Under the pieces are notes generated by a model. The model was not told the DNA's origin and did not search any database. It worked only from the letters and a program-made list of their open reading frames with translations. From CAVDAL01 sp963606965 (GTDB lineage: Bacteria; Actinomycetota; Coriobacteriia; Coriobacteriales; QAMH01): DNA of 36,126 bases. The stretch covers positions 1-36,126 of the forward strand of contig CAVDAL010000116.1 of assembly GCA_963606965.1 (NCBI GenBank), written 5' to 3'. Made by a program: the position numbers and the translations under genes. This document shows, piece by piece, positions 7,901 to 15,996 of this stretch. Positions within the stretch are counted from its first letter, which is position 1. The number at the start of each line of letters is the position of its first letter.

Positions 7901-10336
7901 CATTATTTAAGCAGCAATCCTGTTTCATCTTTGACTTTGAAAGATGAAAACAGAGCAGCTATTGAGCCTAGTGCAATTTGGATTGAAAGCAGCGCAGGCG
8001 TGACAGAGCGCACTGTAGAAGATATTACAGATTCAGCTGGAAATGTCATACAGAAAAAAGCTACATATAAATTAAGGATAGACAATTTTATTCTTACTTA
8101 TTATGGTTTTGATTTGCCAGATGATTCAATATCAATTTGTCCAACAATCAATATTGAATCTTCATCTTTGGGCGCTTTTAAAGTAAGTGATATTGTTGCT
8201 TCTTATGATTATTCTGATTTATTTTTTACATTTACTGTGATTTATGACAAACCTCAAGCTGCTTTATACCTTGTGAAAGCAACTGGGCTTGACATTAATG
8301 ATTCAAATCATGAAATAGCTTCACTTGGGCAGCAGATAGAAGAAGGAAAGTCTGCTGTGGTGAAAGCGCCAGAAATAAGCGGTTGGAATTTTGTTGGTTG
8401 GGAAGATATCCCTAATAATGCAAGAATTTCTTCCAATGACAAAATTGTCACAATTTCTAATGTGGGAAGTAATATTGAATTAAAAGCAATATATGAACCA
8501 TGCGCTTGTGAGCTAGATCTTGAAATAGATAATTTGAGCATAGGCAGCACTTTTCCATCGAAGCTTAATTTAGCAACAATTTCCGTTGATACAAAGCGTG
8601 ACATAACAACAGATGCTAATAGCGGAATTGAAATTACATGGGAAAGTGCAGATGGCAGCAGCGTTGGCACAGAAGTTGAAGGCGATGCGACATATAAAGC
8701 GACAATAAAGATGAAGCTTCCTGGCAGCAGTTTGCAATATGCTTTTGCAGATAAAATCGATGCAACAATTAATGGCAGTACAGCAAATTCTATTATTGTT
8801 AAATCGGGCACTGTTGAAGTTTCATGGCTGGTTACTACTGAATCAGATACGCGATATGGTGAGCTTATAACAGACTTATCTGATGTATCTATTGTGCAAG
8901 CAAGTGATTGTAAAAATTATCTTCCAAGTACTGTTAGTTACAAATTGAAAAATGAGGAAGCTTATTCTGCAAATATTACTTGGGATATATCTAATGTTGA
9001 TTATGCAATGACATCTGGTTCATTTGTTGTTTTGGGCTGCTTTACTGATAATGCTGGAACTGAACATGAAATTAGTCGCACTTTCACTTTACAAAATCTT
9101 GGCGCACCAAAACTTAGCTTAAGGGCTGGCACGTATGAAGAAGGGCAAAGTGTTGCGCTTGTTGCAGGTTCTGGATGGGAAGATGCAAGCGATGTTCAAA
9201 TTTATTATGCTATCGCTTCAGATGGTGCGCAGCGTCCAAGTGAAAACGATTATTCTAAATATTCTGAAGCAATAAATATAGATAAGTCTTGCACTTTGTA
9301 TGTTTATGCAAAAGTTGGCAATAGGCAAACGCAGGTTGCTGAATATGTATATCTGATAGAAAAGACGTATGCAATTTCTATTACATCTGGCAGAGCACTT
9401 GATGCAAATGGCAACAAAATTAGCAGTGCTGCCTGCGGGAATGAAGTCATAATAAAGGCTAATAAAGCGAAGGATGGCTTGGAATTTGATTCATGGAAAG
9501 TTGTATCTGGCAATGTTGAACTTGCAGATATATATTCAGAAGAAACAAGCTTCAAGATGGCATCTGCTGATGTTGTTTTAGAAGCAATATATAAGGCTAA
9601 GAGCACTGATTGCATTGTGGACTTTTTCGCAGGTGATAATATCGCTATTGATGGTCAAATTGTTGAAGAAGGTTCATGCGTTGCAAAGCCTAATGATCCT
9701 GTTCGCGATGGATATGAATTCAATGGATGGTTTTTGAATGGCGAGCAATATGATTTTAATGAAGCAGTCACAAAGAATATTATTCTGGAAGCTAAGTGGA
9801 CAGCAATTGCTAAGACAATGCCTATAACAGAAGCAAAAGTAATGCTTTCTAAATATAAATATGCATACAATGGCAAAGCGAAAATGCCGTCAATTAAAGC
9901 TGTTATTTTGAACGGCAAAATTTTAAAAGCTGGAGTTGATTATATTGCCAATATTAATAGCGGCAAAAAGGTTGGTACATATGTTGTGACAGTAATAGGC
10001 AATGGCAATTATATGGGTAAAGCTGTTGCAAACTACAAGATTGTTCCTGCAAAAGTCTTAAAGTTAAAAGTTAAAGCTTGCGGCAATAACAAAGCAAAAC
10101 TTACCTGGAAGAAAGCCAAGACCCAAAGGAGTGGCGTCCAGATTCGCTATAGCTTAAAGAAGAATATGAAAAATGCTAAAAAATATAATGTGAAAAAGGC
10201 TGGTGCAAAAACTTCAACAATAAAAAAGCTGCAAAATGGTAAGCGCTATTATGTACAAGTTCGCGCGTACAAAGTTGTTGGCGCTAAGAAATATTACAGC
10301 GCTTGGAGCACAAAGAGATTTGTGAAAATAAAGTAG
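4967..10336 (+). CDS. Giant secreted surface protein: beta-helix plus InlB-, MBG- and Fn3-like modules
   Basis: A 1789-residue exported protein, probably a surface adhesin or glycan-binding protein. Residues 1-34 form a Sec signal peptide. From about residue 178 to 720, many copies of a GGGIY/GAGIY motif recur every 20-35 residues with N- and D-rich turns, the signature of a right-handed parallel beta-helix. Two similar modules with WW near residues 835 and 911 follow, then an InlB-like GWNFVGW unit near 1139. A segment near 1386-1460 resembles chitobiase C-terminal-type domains, an InlB/Flg_new repeat lies near 1580, an MBG-like domain with YAYNGKAKMPSIKA near 1630, and a basic Fn3-like domain at the end. 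There is no LPXTG motif or C-terminal membrane segment, so how it stays on the cell is unclear. Carbohydrate or host binding is inference; polysaccharide-lyase activity of the beta-helix is possible but unsupported. Confidence 0.85.
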   Translation: MKSKFCKFNIRIVAVIVAAVLISALASVYAVAYSTKTPHTYSNTGTLTYVSGGKTITKTYTDLEDLFDDAEDLEADVTIDMLGDWNTEDFIIEIPKGRNYTLNLHGHVLDRHLVGTGDDDDLWFGYYDGNVIDVCKNATLTINGGTDSEYYYHLGRNDQFFFWQFDEDKGDKYQFGGLITGGAGTSAGGIDVYGDNAIVYLNNVTIVGNVSDKSHSTVDSTWGFGSGINLRGDNCTLEMSGAQITENHSENDGAGIYVDGDDCTISLKNRTIIDANRSAENGGGVYMDGSNGKLYLDEDSTIMLNDAASDGGGIYMDGSNCLVEIKDGKSDINGNDADDEGGGIYIDGSNAKVKVTTGTIDYNEADDGGGIYCNASGAKIMLEKAGNISSNEARDGDGGGIYNNCDGTSIELDGASIASNTAEGDGAGLYLDDGATVNLKDSSITKNKSEFLNPSGYVTPSGDGGGIYINDDGTVITLDSSHISSNNVDYGDGGGIYDNAANGTITLKNNSTISGNTVSGDGAGIYDCYDGSVYNLLSNSEISNNTAKGDGGGIYLNDVATVNASWSYIKENKAVNGAGIYINDDECSINLVSSLIKKNEASGSGGGIYNNDDDTVVTMKDSSSVSDNTASGSGGGIYSCYNLTVNSTSGSGIMWNKANAGAGIWFSDELYLKDLAVYSNTASAKGGGVYCNNSSYYAFELANKISIYDNTANGSASNLSMKGDQNACGGGGDKLLAAGSRIGVTIEGYSSGNRRISGNQAFVSNISNTYKDVVFSDNPIYSVNLSGNYLYLTNTPSTYKLTCYSAADKANVSTIAYGEEVELKASDYEDNYLEPDWWTVIGLTGTSRLYPDTKGSTSFNMPGNDVYVYPHYPAYTTITLKWGDNKTSTVKGKAGSVVQVETSQYANTDGKWPSWWNLVTEDGITRIPTSYYTTFTMPAQDTQATAYYPNPVKEVSLTLGETNTWESLASDKTDGSYTHYLSSNPVSSLTLKDENRAAIEPSAIWIESSAGVTERTVEDITDSAGNVIQKKATYKLRIDNFILTYYGFDLPDDSISICPTINIESSSLGAFKVSDIVASYDYSDLFFTFTVIYDKPQAALYLVKATGLDINDSNHEIASLGQQIEEGKSAVVKAPEISGWNFVGWEDIPNNARISSNDKIVTISNVGSNIELKAIYEPCACELDLEIDNLSIGSTFPSKLNLATISVDTKRDITTDANSGIEITWESADGSSVGTEVEGDATYKATIKMKLPGSSLQYAFADKIDATINGSTANSIIVKSGTVEVSWLVTTESDTRYGELITDLSDVSIVQASDCKNYLPSTVSYKLKNEEAYSANITWDISNVDYAMTSGSFVVLGCFTDNAGTEHEISRTFTLQNLGAPKLSLRAGTYEEGQSVALVAGSGWEDASDVQIYYAIASDGAQRPSENDYSKYSEAINIDKSCTLYVYAKVGNRQTQVAEYVYLIEKTYAISITSGRALDANGNKISSAACGNEVIIKANKAKDGLEFDSWKVVSGNVELADIYSEETSFKMASADVVLEAIYKAKSTDCIVDFFAGDNIAIDGQIVEEGSCVAKPNDPVRDGYEFNGWFLNGEQYDFNEAVTKNIILEAKWTAIAKTMPITEAKVMLSKYKYAYNGKAKMPSIKAVILNGKILKAGVDYIANINSGKKVGTYVVTVIGNGNYMGKAVANYKIVPAKVLKLKVKACGNNKAKLTWKKAKTQRSGVQIRYSLKKNMKNAKKYNVKKAGAKTSTIKKLQNGKRYYVQVRAYKVVGAKKYYSAWSTKRFVKIK
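5500..7130 (+). repeat. Coding repeats of the beta-helix (GGGIY units)
   Basis: The 15-mer GGCGGCGGAATTTAT recurs exactly at 5897-5911, 5987-6001 and 6068-6082 (spacing 90 and 81 bp, whole codons), with many variants up to about 7030. Spacing is always in frame, which fits coil-by-coil duplication and offers substrates for recombination that could change coil number. Confidence 0.85.
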
Positions 10337-10378
10337 CATTCATATTCACAGCATATAAATCCAGAAGCATTTAAGCTT

Positions 10379-10416
10379 AAGCGGGAGTCCTTGATTGGCG
10401 GGGCTCCCGCTTTTTT
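10379..10416 (+). terminator. Strong terminator of the giant surface protein
   Basis: A 12-bp stem (10379-10390 with 10401-10412, one T-G pair), centred on GCGGGAG/CTCCCGC, followed by TTTTTT. It lies 43 bp after the stop codon. Confidence 0.92.
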
Positions 10417-10488
10417 ATTGCCTTTGAACTTTCGTTTTTAATCTTGCAAGCCTGAATTTGAAAGAAAATCCAAAAAATTTTGAATTTT

Positions 10489-10551
10489 ATATGTCTATTT
10501 GCAATATATATGCTATTATATATACGCCTAAATGAAGTCTACTAGACATAT
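10489..10551 (+). promoter_or_regulatory. Promoter and half-site cluster of the antitoxin gene
   Basis: The pentamer GTCTA/TAGAC occurs three times: forward at 10493-10497 and 10537-10541, reverse at 10543-10547. The last two form the palindrome GTCTACTAGAC. The outer copies extend to ATATGTCTA (10489-10497) and TAGACATAT (10543-10551). Between them lies TGC plus TATTAT (10511-10519), an extended -10. The arrangement suits autoregulation by a ribbon-helix-helix antitoxin; that is inference. Confidence 0.5.
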
Positions 10552-10584
10552 AAACACACTATAAACGCAGCAAGGGCATTAATT

Positions 10585-10767
10585 ATGATGAAGTCGACAA
10601 CAATTCGTATGGACGACGACTTGAAGAAGGAGGCAAGCAAAAAGCTCGAAGCTTTAGGTTTGAACTTCAACACATTCGTCGTTATGGCAACAACACAGCT
10701 TGTCGCACAAAATCGCATACCCTTTGATTTAGCGGTTCCAAGCGATAAGCCAAGAGGGAAGAAGTAG
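10585..10767 (+). CDS. RelB/DinJ-family antitoxin, orphan
   Basis: A 60-residue protein with the RelB/DinJ ribbon-helix-helix pattern: a strand TTIRMDDDLKKEA, then KLEALGLNFNTFVVMATTQLV, and the diagnostic late motif NRIPFDL. In type II systems such proteins bind DNA through the N-terminal ribbon-helix-helix and cap a RelE/YafQ-type toxin with the C-terminal tail. Here the tail after IPFDL is only about 13 residues, and the protein is shorter than common DinJ proteins. No RelE/YafQ-like gene follows before the glycosyltransferase, and none is visible just upstream. It may be an orphan that lost its toxin, an autoregulator, or an anti-addiction protein. AAGGG 8 bases upstream supports the ATG at 10585. 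The upstream half-site cluster fits autoregulation. Confidence 0.8.
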   Translation: MMKSTTIRMDDDLKKEASKKLEALGLNFNTFVVMATTQLVAQNRIPFDLAVPSDKPRGKK

Positions 10768-11011
10768 TTTCGACTCATCGGTTCAAGGTTCGCTCAAGTG
10801 AAAGGACTGAGCCGTGCAAAAAAGAACAGCTACTCCAACGCGGCGCTGCGCTACAAAACAAACTGCAAGCTCGCACCCTCGCAAGTCTCCATCAGTAAGA
10901 AGGCCATTTGCTGCAAGTAATGAAGAAATCTATGTGCGTCAGCACTGGATCTTTACAAGCCGCAGCGCAGGCGTTAAGGTCTTTGGCCGCTTGTAAAATA
11001 TAAATTCGGGG
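10768..11011. other. Gene-poor stretch after the orphan antitoxin
   Basis: This stretch has no convincing gene. A GTG-started frame at 10814-10996 (60 codons) has AAAGGA upstream, but its arginine-, serine- and threonine-rich translation resembles no family. The DNA around 10830-10920 looks richer in G+C than its neighbours. It is the place where a toxin partner would be expected, so it may be decayed DNA. Confidence 0.35.
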
Positions 11012-11017
11012 TATAAT
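11012..11017 (+). promoter_or_regulatory. -10 box placed for a leaderless glycosyltransferase message
   Basis: A perfect TATAAT ends 6 bases before the ATG at 11024, so transcription would begin at or next to the A of the start codon. No ribosome binding site is present. TTGTAA at 10991-10996 is a possible -35 at a short 15-bp spacing. Confidence 0.5.
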
Positions 11018-11023
11018 GGCGTC

Positions 11024-12055
11024 ATGAAAAACGACGCTAAACTCATATCATATGTAATTCCATGTTATAACTCTGCAGAATACATGGATAAATGCATTCA
11101 GTCCATTTTGGATTGTTCATCCAAAGACATTGAAATCCTCATCGTTGATGACGGGTCCACTAAAGACAACACTCTTCAAAAAGCTAAAGATTGGGAAGCT
11201 AAATATCCAAATATTATTCGCGCTCTTCATCAGGAAAATGGCGGGCATGGAGCTGCTGTTATGAAGGGCTTGGCTCATGCAACTGGCACATATTTTAAAG
11301 TTGTTGATAGCGATGACTGGCTAGATAATGAAGCCAACTGCAAAGCTTTAAAGACCTTGCGTTCATTTTCAAATAACCCGCTTGACCTGCTTTTGGTTAA
11401 TTATGTTTATGAACATGTTGCAGATGGCAAGCAAAATGTAATGCATTACCGCCATGCATTGCCTATTGATAAAGTTTTTGGCTGGGATGAAATTGGGCAT
11501 TTCAAATCATCGCAATATATTTTGATGCATTCGATAATTTATCGCACAGACATGCTGCGCAAAAGTGGGCTTAATTTGCCTCGCCACACATTTTATGTAG
11601 ACAACATTTTTGCTTATGTTCCACTGCCAAGCTGCAAACGCATTTATTATTTAGATGTTGATTTATATCGCTACTTTATTGGTAGGGAAGATCAAAGTGT
11701 CAATGAATCTGTTATGGTTAGCAGAATTGAACAGCAAATTCGCATCACAAAAATTATGATTGATGCATTCAAACTTTATGAAGATGTATCAAGCAAAAAG
11801 CTCCGCGCATATATGATGAGTTATTTGCGGATGATGCTAACAATCTGTTCAGTATTTTCAATGCTTTCTGAACGTGAAGACAAAGAAGAATTGCGCGAAC
11901 ATGCTTGGAAATATCTTCGCGAGCATGATATTGAAACATATAAGCGTATCCGCCGAAGTTTTATGGGCTGTTGCGTTCATATGCCTAGCAAGGCAGGCGA
12001 CAAGCTAACGCTGGTGGGTTATCATTTAGCGCAGAAAATATTTAAATTCAATTAG
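11024..12055 (+). CDS. Family 2 glycosyltransferase
   Basis: Predicted cytosolic or membrane-associated GT2 enzyme that transfers a sugar from a nucleotide donor. The N-terminal GT-A domain shows SYVIPCYNSAEYMDKCIQSI, ILIVDDGSTKDNT, ALHQENGGHGAAVMKGL and the DSDDW metal-binding DXD region. The remaining part (about 200-343) is helical and basic, with no clear transmembrane segment. The acceptor is unknown; wall polymers or exopolysaccharide are possible. The start has a TATAAT directly upstream and no Shine-Dalgarno. The pta gene follows after 20 bases with its own good ribosome binding site, so the two may be co-transcribed. Confidence 0.88.
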   Translation: MKNDAKLISYVIPCYNSAEYMDKCIQSILDCSSKDIEILIVDDGSTKDNTLQKAKDWEAKYPNIIRALHQENGGHGAAVMKGLAHATGTYFKVVDSDDWLDNEANCKALKTLRSFSNNPLDLLLVNYVYEHVADGKQNVMHYRHALPIDKVFGWDEIGHFKSSQYILMHSIIYRTDMLRKSGLNLPRHTFYVDNIFAYVPLPSCKRIYYLDVDLYRYFIGREDQSVNESVMVSRIEQQIRITKIMIDAFKLYEDVSSKKLRAYMMSYLRMMLTICSVFSMLSEREDKEELREHAWKYLREHDIETYKRIRRSFMGCCVHMPSKAGDKLTLVGYHLAQKIFKFN

Positions 12056-12075
12056 CATATTAGGAAGGAATCCAC

Positions 12076-13077
12076 ATGAGTGAATTCTTGCAACGCGCTT
12101 TTGCACGAGCAAAAGCCGACAAACAAACTATTGTGCTGCCTGAAGGTTCAGATGTTCGCACGCTCCAAGCAGCGCGCACTCTGGTTGATGAAGGAATCGC
12201 GGAAATTTGCGTTTTGGGCTCTGAAGATGAGCTTGCAGCACATGGCATTTCTTTGGATGGAATGCAATGCATTGATCCAGCAACAAGCGACAAGGCACAA
12301 AGCTATGCTGAAAAGTTAGCTGAGCTTCGTGCGAAAAAGGGCATGACTTATGAGCAAGCCTTAGAACTTGTGAAAGACGTTACATATTATGGTGTCATGA
12401 TGGTTTATATGGGCGATGCAGATGGCATGGTTAGCGGCGCTTGTCATAGCACAGCAGACACATTGCGCCCATGCTTGCAGATTTTAAAAACTACTCCTGG
12501 TACAAAACTTGTTAGCTCTGTTTTTGTTATGGACGTGCCAGATTGTGAATATGGTGAAAATGGATTATTCATTTTTGGCGATTGTGGATTGAATCAATAT
12601 CCAAATGCAGATGAATTGAGTGAAATTGCAATTGCATCTGCTGGCACTTTTGAAGCTTTGTGCGAGGCAAAGCCAAAGGTTGCAATGCTTTCATATTCTT
12701 CATTCGGTTCTGCAAAAAGCGAACAGGTAAGCCTTGTTCAAGAAGCAACAGCTCTTGCAAAAGAAAAGGCACCAGATTTAATGCTCGATGGTGAATTGCA
12801 ACTTGATGCAGCAATTGTTCCAGAAGTTGGCGCATCAAAAGCTCCAAATTCTGATGTTGCTGGTAAAGCAAATGTTTTGATTTTCCCAAATTTGGATGCT
12901 GGCAATATTGGTTATAAACTCACACAACGCCTTGGCCATGCGGATGCTTTTGGTCCTATCACTCAAGGTTTAGCAAAGCCTGTCAACGACTTGAGCCGTG
13001 GCTGCTATGCTGCAGACATTGTTGGCGTTGTTGCTATCACTTGCGTGCAATCTCAGCAGCGCAAGTCTGGCTTATAG
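12076..13077 (+). CDS. pta: Phosphate acetyltransferase
   Basis: Pta converts acetyl-CoA and phosphate to acetyl phosphate, the first step of substrate-level ATP formation with acetate kinase. The 333-residue length matches the short (class I, single-domain) enzyme. Family signatures are visible: IVLPEGSDVRTLQAA near the start, DADGMVSGACHSTADTLRP, VFGDCGL-like FIFGDCGLNQYP, SYSSFGSAKSEQ, DGELQLDAA and the late NVLIFPNLDAGNIGYKLTQRL with GPITQGLAKPVNDLSRGC. The start follows AGGAAGGAA. Acetate kinase, often adjacent, is not next to it; prfA follows. Confidence 0.95.
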   Translation: MSEFLQRAFARAKADKQTIVLPEGSDVRTLQAARTLVDEGIAEICVLGSEDELAAHGISLDGMQCIDPATSDKAQSYAEKLAELRAKKGMTYEQALELVKDVTYYGVMMVYMGDADGMVSGACHSTADTLRPCLQILKTTPGTKLVSSVFVMDVPDCEYGENGLFIFGDCGLNQYPNADELSEIAIASAGTFEALCEAKPKVAMLSYSSFGSAKSEQVSLVQEATALAKEKAPDLMLDGELQLDAAIVPEVGASKAPNSDVAGKANVLIFPNLDAGNIGYKLTQRLGHADAFGPITQGLAKPVNDLSRGCYAADIVGVVAITCVQSQQRKSGL

Positions 13078-13154
13078 CTTGCATAATAATTACATTGGCA
13101 AATTTGAAAGATGGAATTATACGCAAACTATTAAGAATCGACGTGAAATAAAAA

Positions 13155-14225
13155 ATGTATTCAAAACTTGAAAAAATTATTGAAGCTTATGAAGCACTAG
13201 AAAAAAAGCTTGGCGACCCAGAAGTCTTGGCAGATCAAAAAGAATATACTCGCTTGGCAAAAGAACATTCAAACCAGGCAGAGCTTGTTGCAGCTGCTCA
13301 TAAATATATTTCTTTGCATGATCAACTTGCATCTGCAAAAGATGAACTTAAGACAGAAAGCGACCCAGACTTAAAGGAACTTGCTCAAGAAGAAATCTCT
13401 TCTTTAGAAGAACAGATTCCTCCTTTGGAAGAAGAGATTAAATTCATGCTTTTGCCAGCCGACCCAAATGATGAAAAAGATATTATTGTTGAAATTCGTG
13501 CTGGTGCTGGCGGCGATGAAGCTGCAATTTTTGCTGGTGATTTATACAGGATGTATGAACGCTATGCTGAAAGCCGCGGCTGGAAAGTTGAAGTTATTGG
13601 CACAAGCACTTCAGAACAAGGTGGCTTCAAAGAAATTGAATTCAAAGTTTTGGGTGATAAAGTTTATAGCTCAATGAAATTTGAAAGCGGCGTGCACCGT
13701 GTGCAGCGTGTTCCAAAAACAGAAAGCCAAGGGCGCATTCACACTTCAACTGCGACAGTTGCTGTTTTGCCAGAAGCTGACGATGTTGAAGTTGATATCA
13801 AACAAGAAGATTTGCGCATTGATGTTTACAGAGCGGGCGGCCCTGGTGGTCAGTGCGTCAACACTACAGATTCTGCTGTTCGCATTACTCACTTGCCAAC
13901 AGGCCTTGTTGTTCAGTCTCAAGACCAAAAGTCACAAATTCAAAACCGTGAAGCTGCGATGCAAGTGTTGCGTGCGCGTCTTTATGACAAAATGCTTGCA
14001 GAACAACAAGCTGCTTTGGGTGAAGAACGCCGCAGCCAAATTGGCCATGGCGACCGCAGCGAAAAAATTCGTACATATAATGGGCCTCAGGATAGGGTTA
14101 CAGATCATCGCATTGGATATGATGGAACATATGATGGCGTACTGAATCGTGACGGTCTTGGCGACTTGATTGAAAACTTGGCAGCTGCTGATAGAGCAGA
14201 ACGCTTGGCTGCTGCAACTGCATAA
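13155..14225 (+). CDS. prfA: Peptide chain release factor 1
   Basis: RF1 recognises UAA and UAG in the ribosomal A site and triggers peptide release. The release motif GGQ lies near residue 233 in RAGGPGGQCVNTTDSAVR, and its glutamine is the target of PrmC, encoded next door. The codon-reading PxT motif is in RVPKTESQGRIHTS, with lysine in the middle where many RF1 proteins have alanine or valine; the SPF motif of RF2 is absent. The 356-residue length is standard. The start codon lacks a Shine-Dalgarno sequence: an A-rich GAAATAAAAA stretch precedes it. This is the usual prfA-prmC pairing. Confidence 0.97.
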   Translation: MYSKLEKIIEAYEALEKKLGDPEVLADQKEYTRLAKEHSNQAELVAAAHKYISLHDQLASAKDELKTESDPDLKELAQEEISSLEEQIPPLEEEIKFMLLPADPNDEKDIIVEIRAGAGGDEAAIFAGDLYRMYERYAESRGWKVEVIGTSTSEQGGFKEIEFKVLGDKVYSSMKFESGVHRVQRVPKTESQGRIHTSTATVAVLPEADDVEVDIKQEDLRIDVYRAGGPGGQCVNTTDSAVRITHLPTGLVVQSQDQKSQIQNREAAMQVLRARLYDKMLAEQQAALGEERRSQIGHGDRSEKIRTYNGPQDRVTDHRIGYDGTYDGVLNRDGLGDLIENLAAADRAERLAAATA

Positions 14226-14230
14226 TAGCT

Positions 14231-15082
14231 GTGTCAGAAGTTTGGACAATACAAAAAATTCGCGAATATTGCATTGGATATTTGCAAGCTCATGGCGATG
14301 AAAATCCGCGCTTAAGCGCGGAGTGGCTCATCGCCTCTGCTTTAAATATGTCAAGAGTGCAAATATATGCATATTTTGATAAACCAGTTTCTGAGCAAGA
14401 ACGCGCGGTAATTCGCGAAGGTTTAATTCGCCGCGGCAATGGCGAGCCGCTGCAATATGTTACAGGTGAAGTAGGATTCAGACATATTGTTTTGCGCACA
14501 CAAAAAGGTGTTTTAATTCCGCGCCCTGAAACAGAAATTTTAGTGCAATCACTTATTGACGCAATGAGTCTTGATGAAAATAGCAATGTTTTGGAAGTTG
14601 GTTGTGGCACAGGCTGCATTGCTTTATCAATTGCGAAAGAGACTGGCGCACATGTTATAGCTACAGATATTTCAGATGAGGCTTATTCGTGCGCTGCTCG
14701 TAATATTGAAGCGTTGAATCTTGAAGAAAAAGTTCAGCTTGTAAAGACAGATTGCGTTGCTGGAATTGAAGGTAGCTTTGATGCATTGATAAGCAATCCG
14801 CCATATATTCCAAGTGCTGTTATGAATGACTTGCCAAATGAAGTTGCTAGTTTTGAGCCGCATTTAGCTTTAGATGGTGGTGAAGATGGGTTAGACTTCT
14901 TCCGCAGGTTAATCAATGAAGCTTTGCCACTTCTAAAAAATGGTGCATTTTTTGCTGTTGAGCTGCATGAAACATGTCTTGATGCAGCGCGTGATATAGC
15001 ACGGCAAGATGGATTGCAAGATATTCAGATAATTAATGATTTGAATGATAAGCCGCGCGTTTTGTTGGGGAGGAAGCAATGA
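14231..15082 (+). CDS. prmC: Peptide chain release factor N5-glutamine methyltransferase
   Basis: PrmC uses S-adenosylmethionine to methylate the GGQ glutamine of release factors. The N-terminal helical domain (about 1-85) precedes a Rossmann methyltransferase domain with motif I VLEVGCGTGCIALSIA, an acidic VIATDIS strand, and the catalytic NPPYIP near residues 190-195. Length is normal (283). The GTG start lies 5 bases after the prfA stop with a poor ribosome binding site, suggesting coupling with prfA. Its stop overlaps the next start (ATGA). Confidence 0.95.
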   Translation: MSEVWTIQKIREYCIGYLQAHGDENPRLSAEWLIASALNMSRVQIYAYFDKPVSEQERAVIREGLIRRGNGEPLQYVTGEVGFRHIVLRTQKGVLIPRPETEILVQSLIDAMSLDENSNVLEVGCGTGCIALSIAKETGAHVIATDISDEAYSCAARNIEALNLEEKVQLVKTDCVAGIEGSFDALISNPPYIPSAVMNDLPNEVASFEPHLALDGGEDGLDFFRRLINEALPLLKNGAFFAVELHETCLDAARDIARQDGLQDIQIINDLNDKPRVLLGRKQ

Positions 15083-15912
15083 GTAAAAATGCAATTCTTT
15101 TATTTAGCAAGGTGCCACAAGCGGGCAAAGTCAAAACGCGTTTAACTCCTATCAAAGATGGCAAGCTAAAGCCTGAACATGCTTCGCATTTGTATCATTG
15201 TATGCTTTTTGATGTTGTTGAAATTTGTTGTGATGCTGCAAAAATTCTGAAGAGCCGCAAGCAACAAAATTCTTACGACATTATTATTTCTTCACCAGGC
15301 GCACAGTGTGAAGAAATGAAAAACCTTTTTGCAGAAAGCGGCAGCTGGCCACAAGAAATTAAATTCATTCAAGACGATGGTGCAAGCTTTGACGAACATT
15401 ACAATTGTGCATTCAATAAAGTGTGGGAACAAGGCTATGACACAATCTTGAGCATGGGTTGTGATATGCCTGCTTTATCAACGCCAATTGTTATAGAAGG
15501 CTTTGAGCGTTTGGAATATCTTTTGAGTGTTGATGGCGGCGGAATTGTTTTGTCTCCTGACCAGCAGATGGGTGTAAGTATTGTTGGATGGACAAAGGAT
15601 ACAAAGTTTGATCATACTGGCGTTTTTTATAACAAGGATGGCTTGACTGTTTTACCAGCATATATTCAAAAGGCTCAGCGCCTTGGTATTCCAGCTCTGT
15701 TTTTGCCATCTGTTCCAGACGTTGACACAATGATGGATCTATATCATAGCGTGACTGTTGTACAAGCTTTGGAATATTGCGGGCAATTTCAAGATGACTT
15801 AACAATTCCGCACAGAACAGCAGATGCAATGCGTTGGCTTGGCTTTAAAGACATCCGCGTTGCGCCAAATGATTTGTTCGATAGCCGTGAAGAGATAGAC
15901 TCAGACGAATAA
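15079..15912 (+). CDS. DUF2064 / TIGR04282 glycosyltransferase-like protein
   Basis: A member of the TIGR04282/DUF2064 group, which has a GT-A-like nucleotidyl/glycosyltransferase fold related to CofC and MobA. The N-terminal signature is AILLFSKVPQAGKVKTRLTP. The acidic region ILSMGCDMPALSTPIVIEGFE carries the Asp of a DxD-like site, and later GIVLSPDQQMGVSIVGW matches the family D-G-G-Y/G region. The start overlaps the prmC stop by four bases, so translation is coupled. Some family members have been named for arsenosugar synthesis, but nothing here supports that role; the substrate is unknown. A 40-residue C-terminal tail is less conserved. Confidence 0.8.
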   Translation: MSKNAILLFSKVPQAGKVKTRLTPIKDGKLKPEHASHLYHCMLFDVVEICCDAAKILKSRKQQNSYDIIISSPGAQCEEMKNLFAESGSWPQEIKFIQDDGASFDEHYNCAFNKVWEQGYDTILSMGCDMPALSTPIVIEGFERLEYLLSVDGGGIVLSPDQQMGVSIVGWTKDTKFDHTGVFYNKDGLTVLPAYIQKAQRLGIPALFLPSVPDVDTMMDLYHSVTVVQALEYCGQFQDDLTIPHRTADAMRWLGFKDIRVAPNDLFDSREEIDSDE

Positions 15913-15996
15913 ACATAAATTTCTGCCTTCTTTTTCATAGTAAATAGGTATTATTTGCAATTGGGTTTTTTATTGATAAAAATTAAAGGATTGAAA

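Noticed and set aside
8308..8811. Minus-strand 167-codon frame inside the surface protein
   Set aside because: It is antisense to a well-supported gene, has no ribosome binding site and no family features.
10814..10996. Small GTG-started gene after the antitoxin
   Set aside because: AAAGGA is at a usable distance, but the basic low-complexity translation resembles no toxin or other family; described only as gene-poor DNA.
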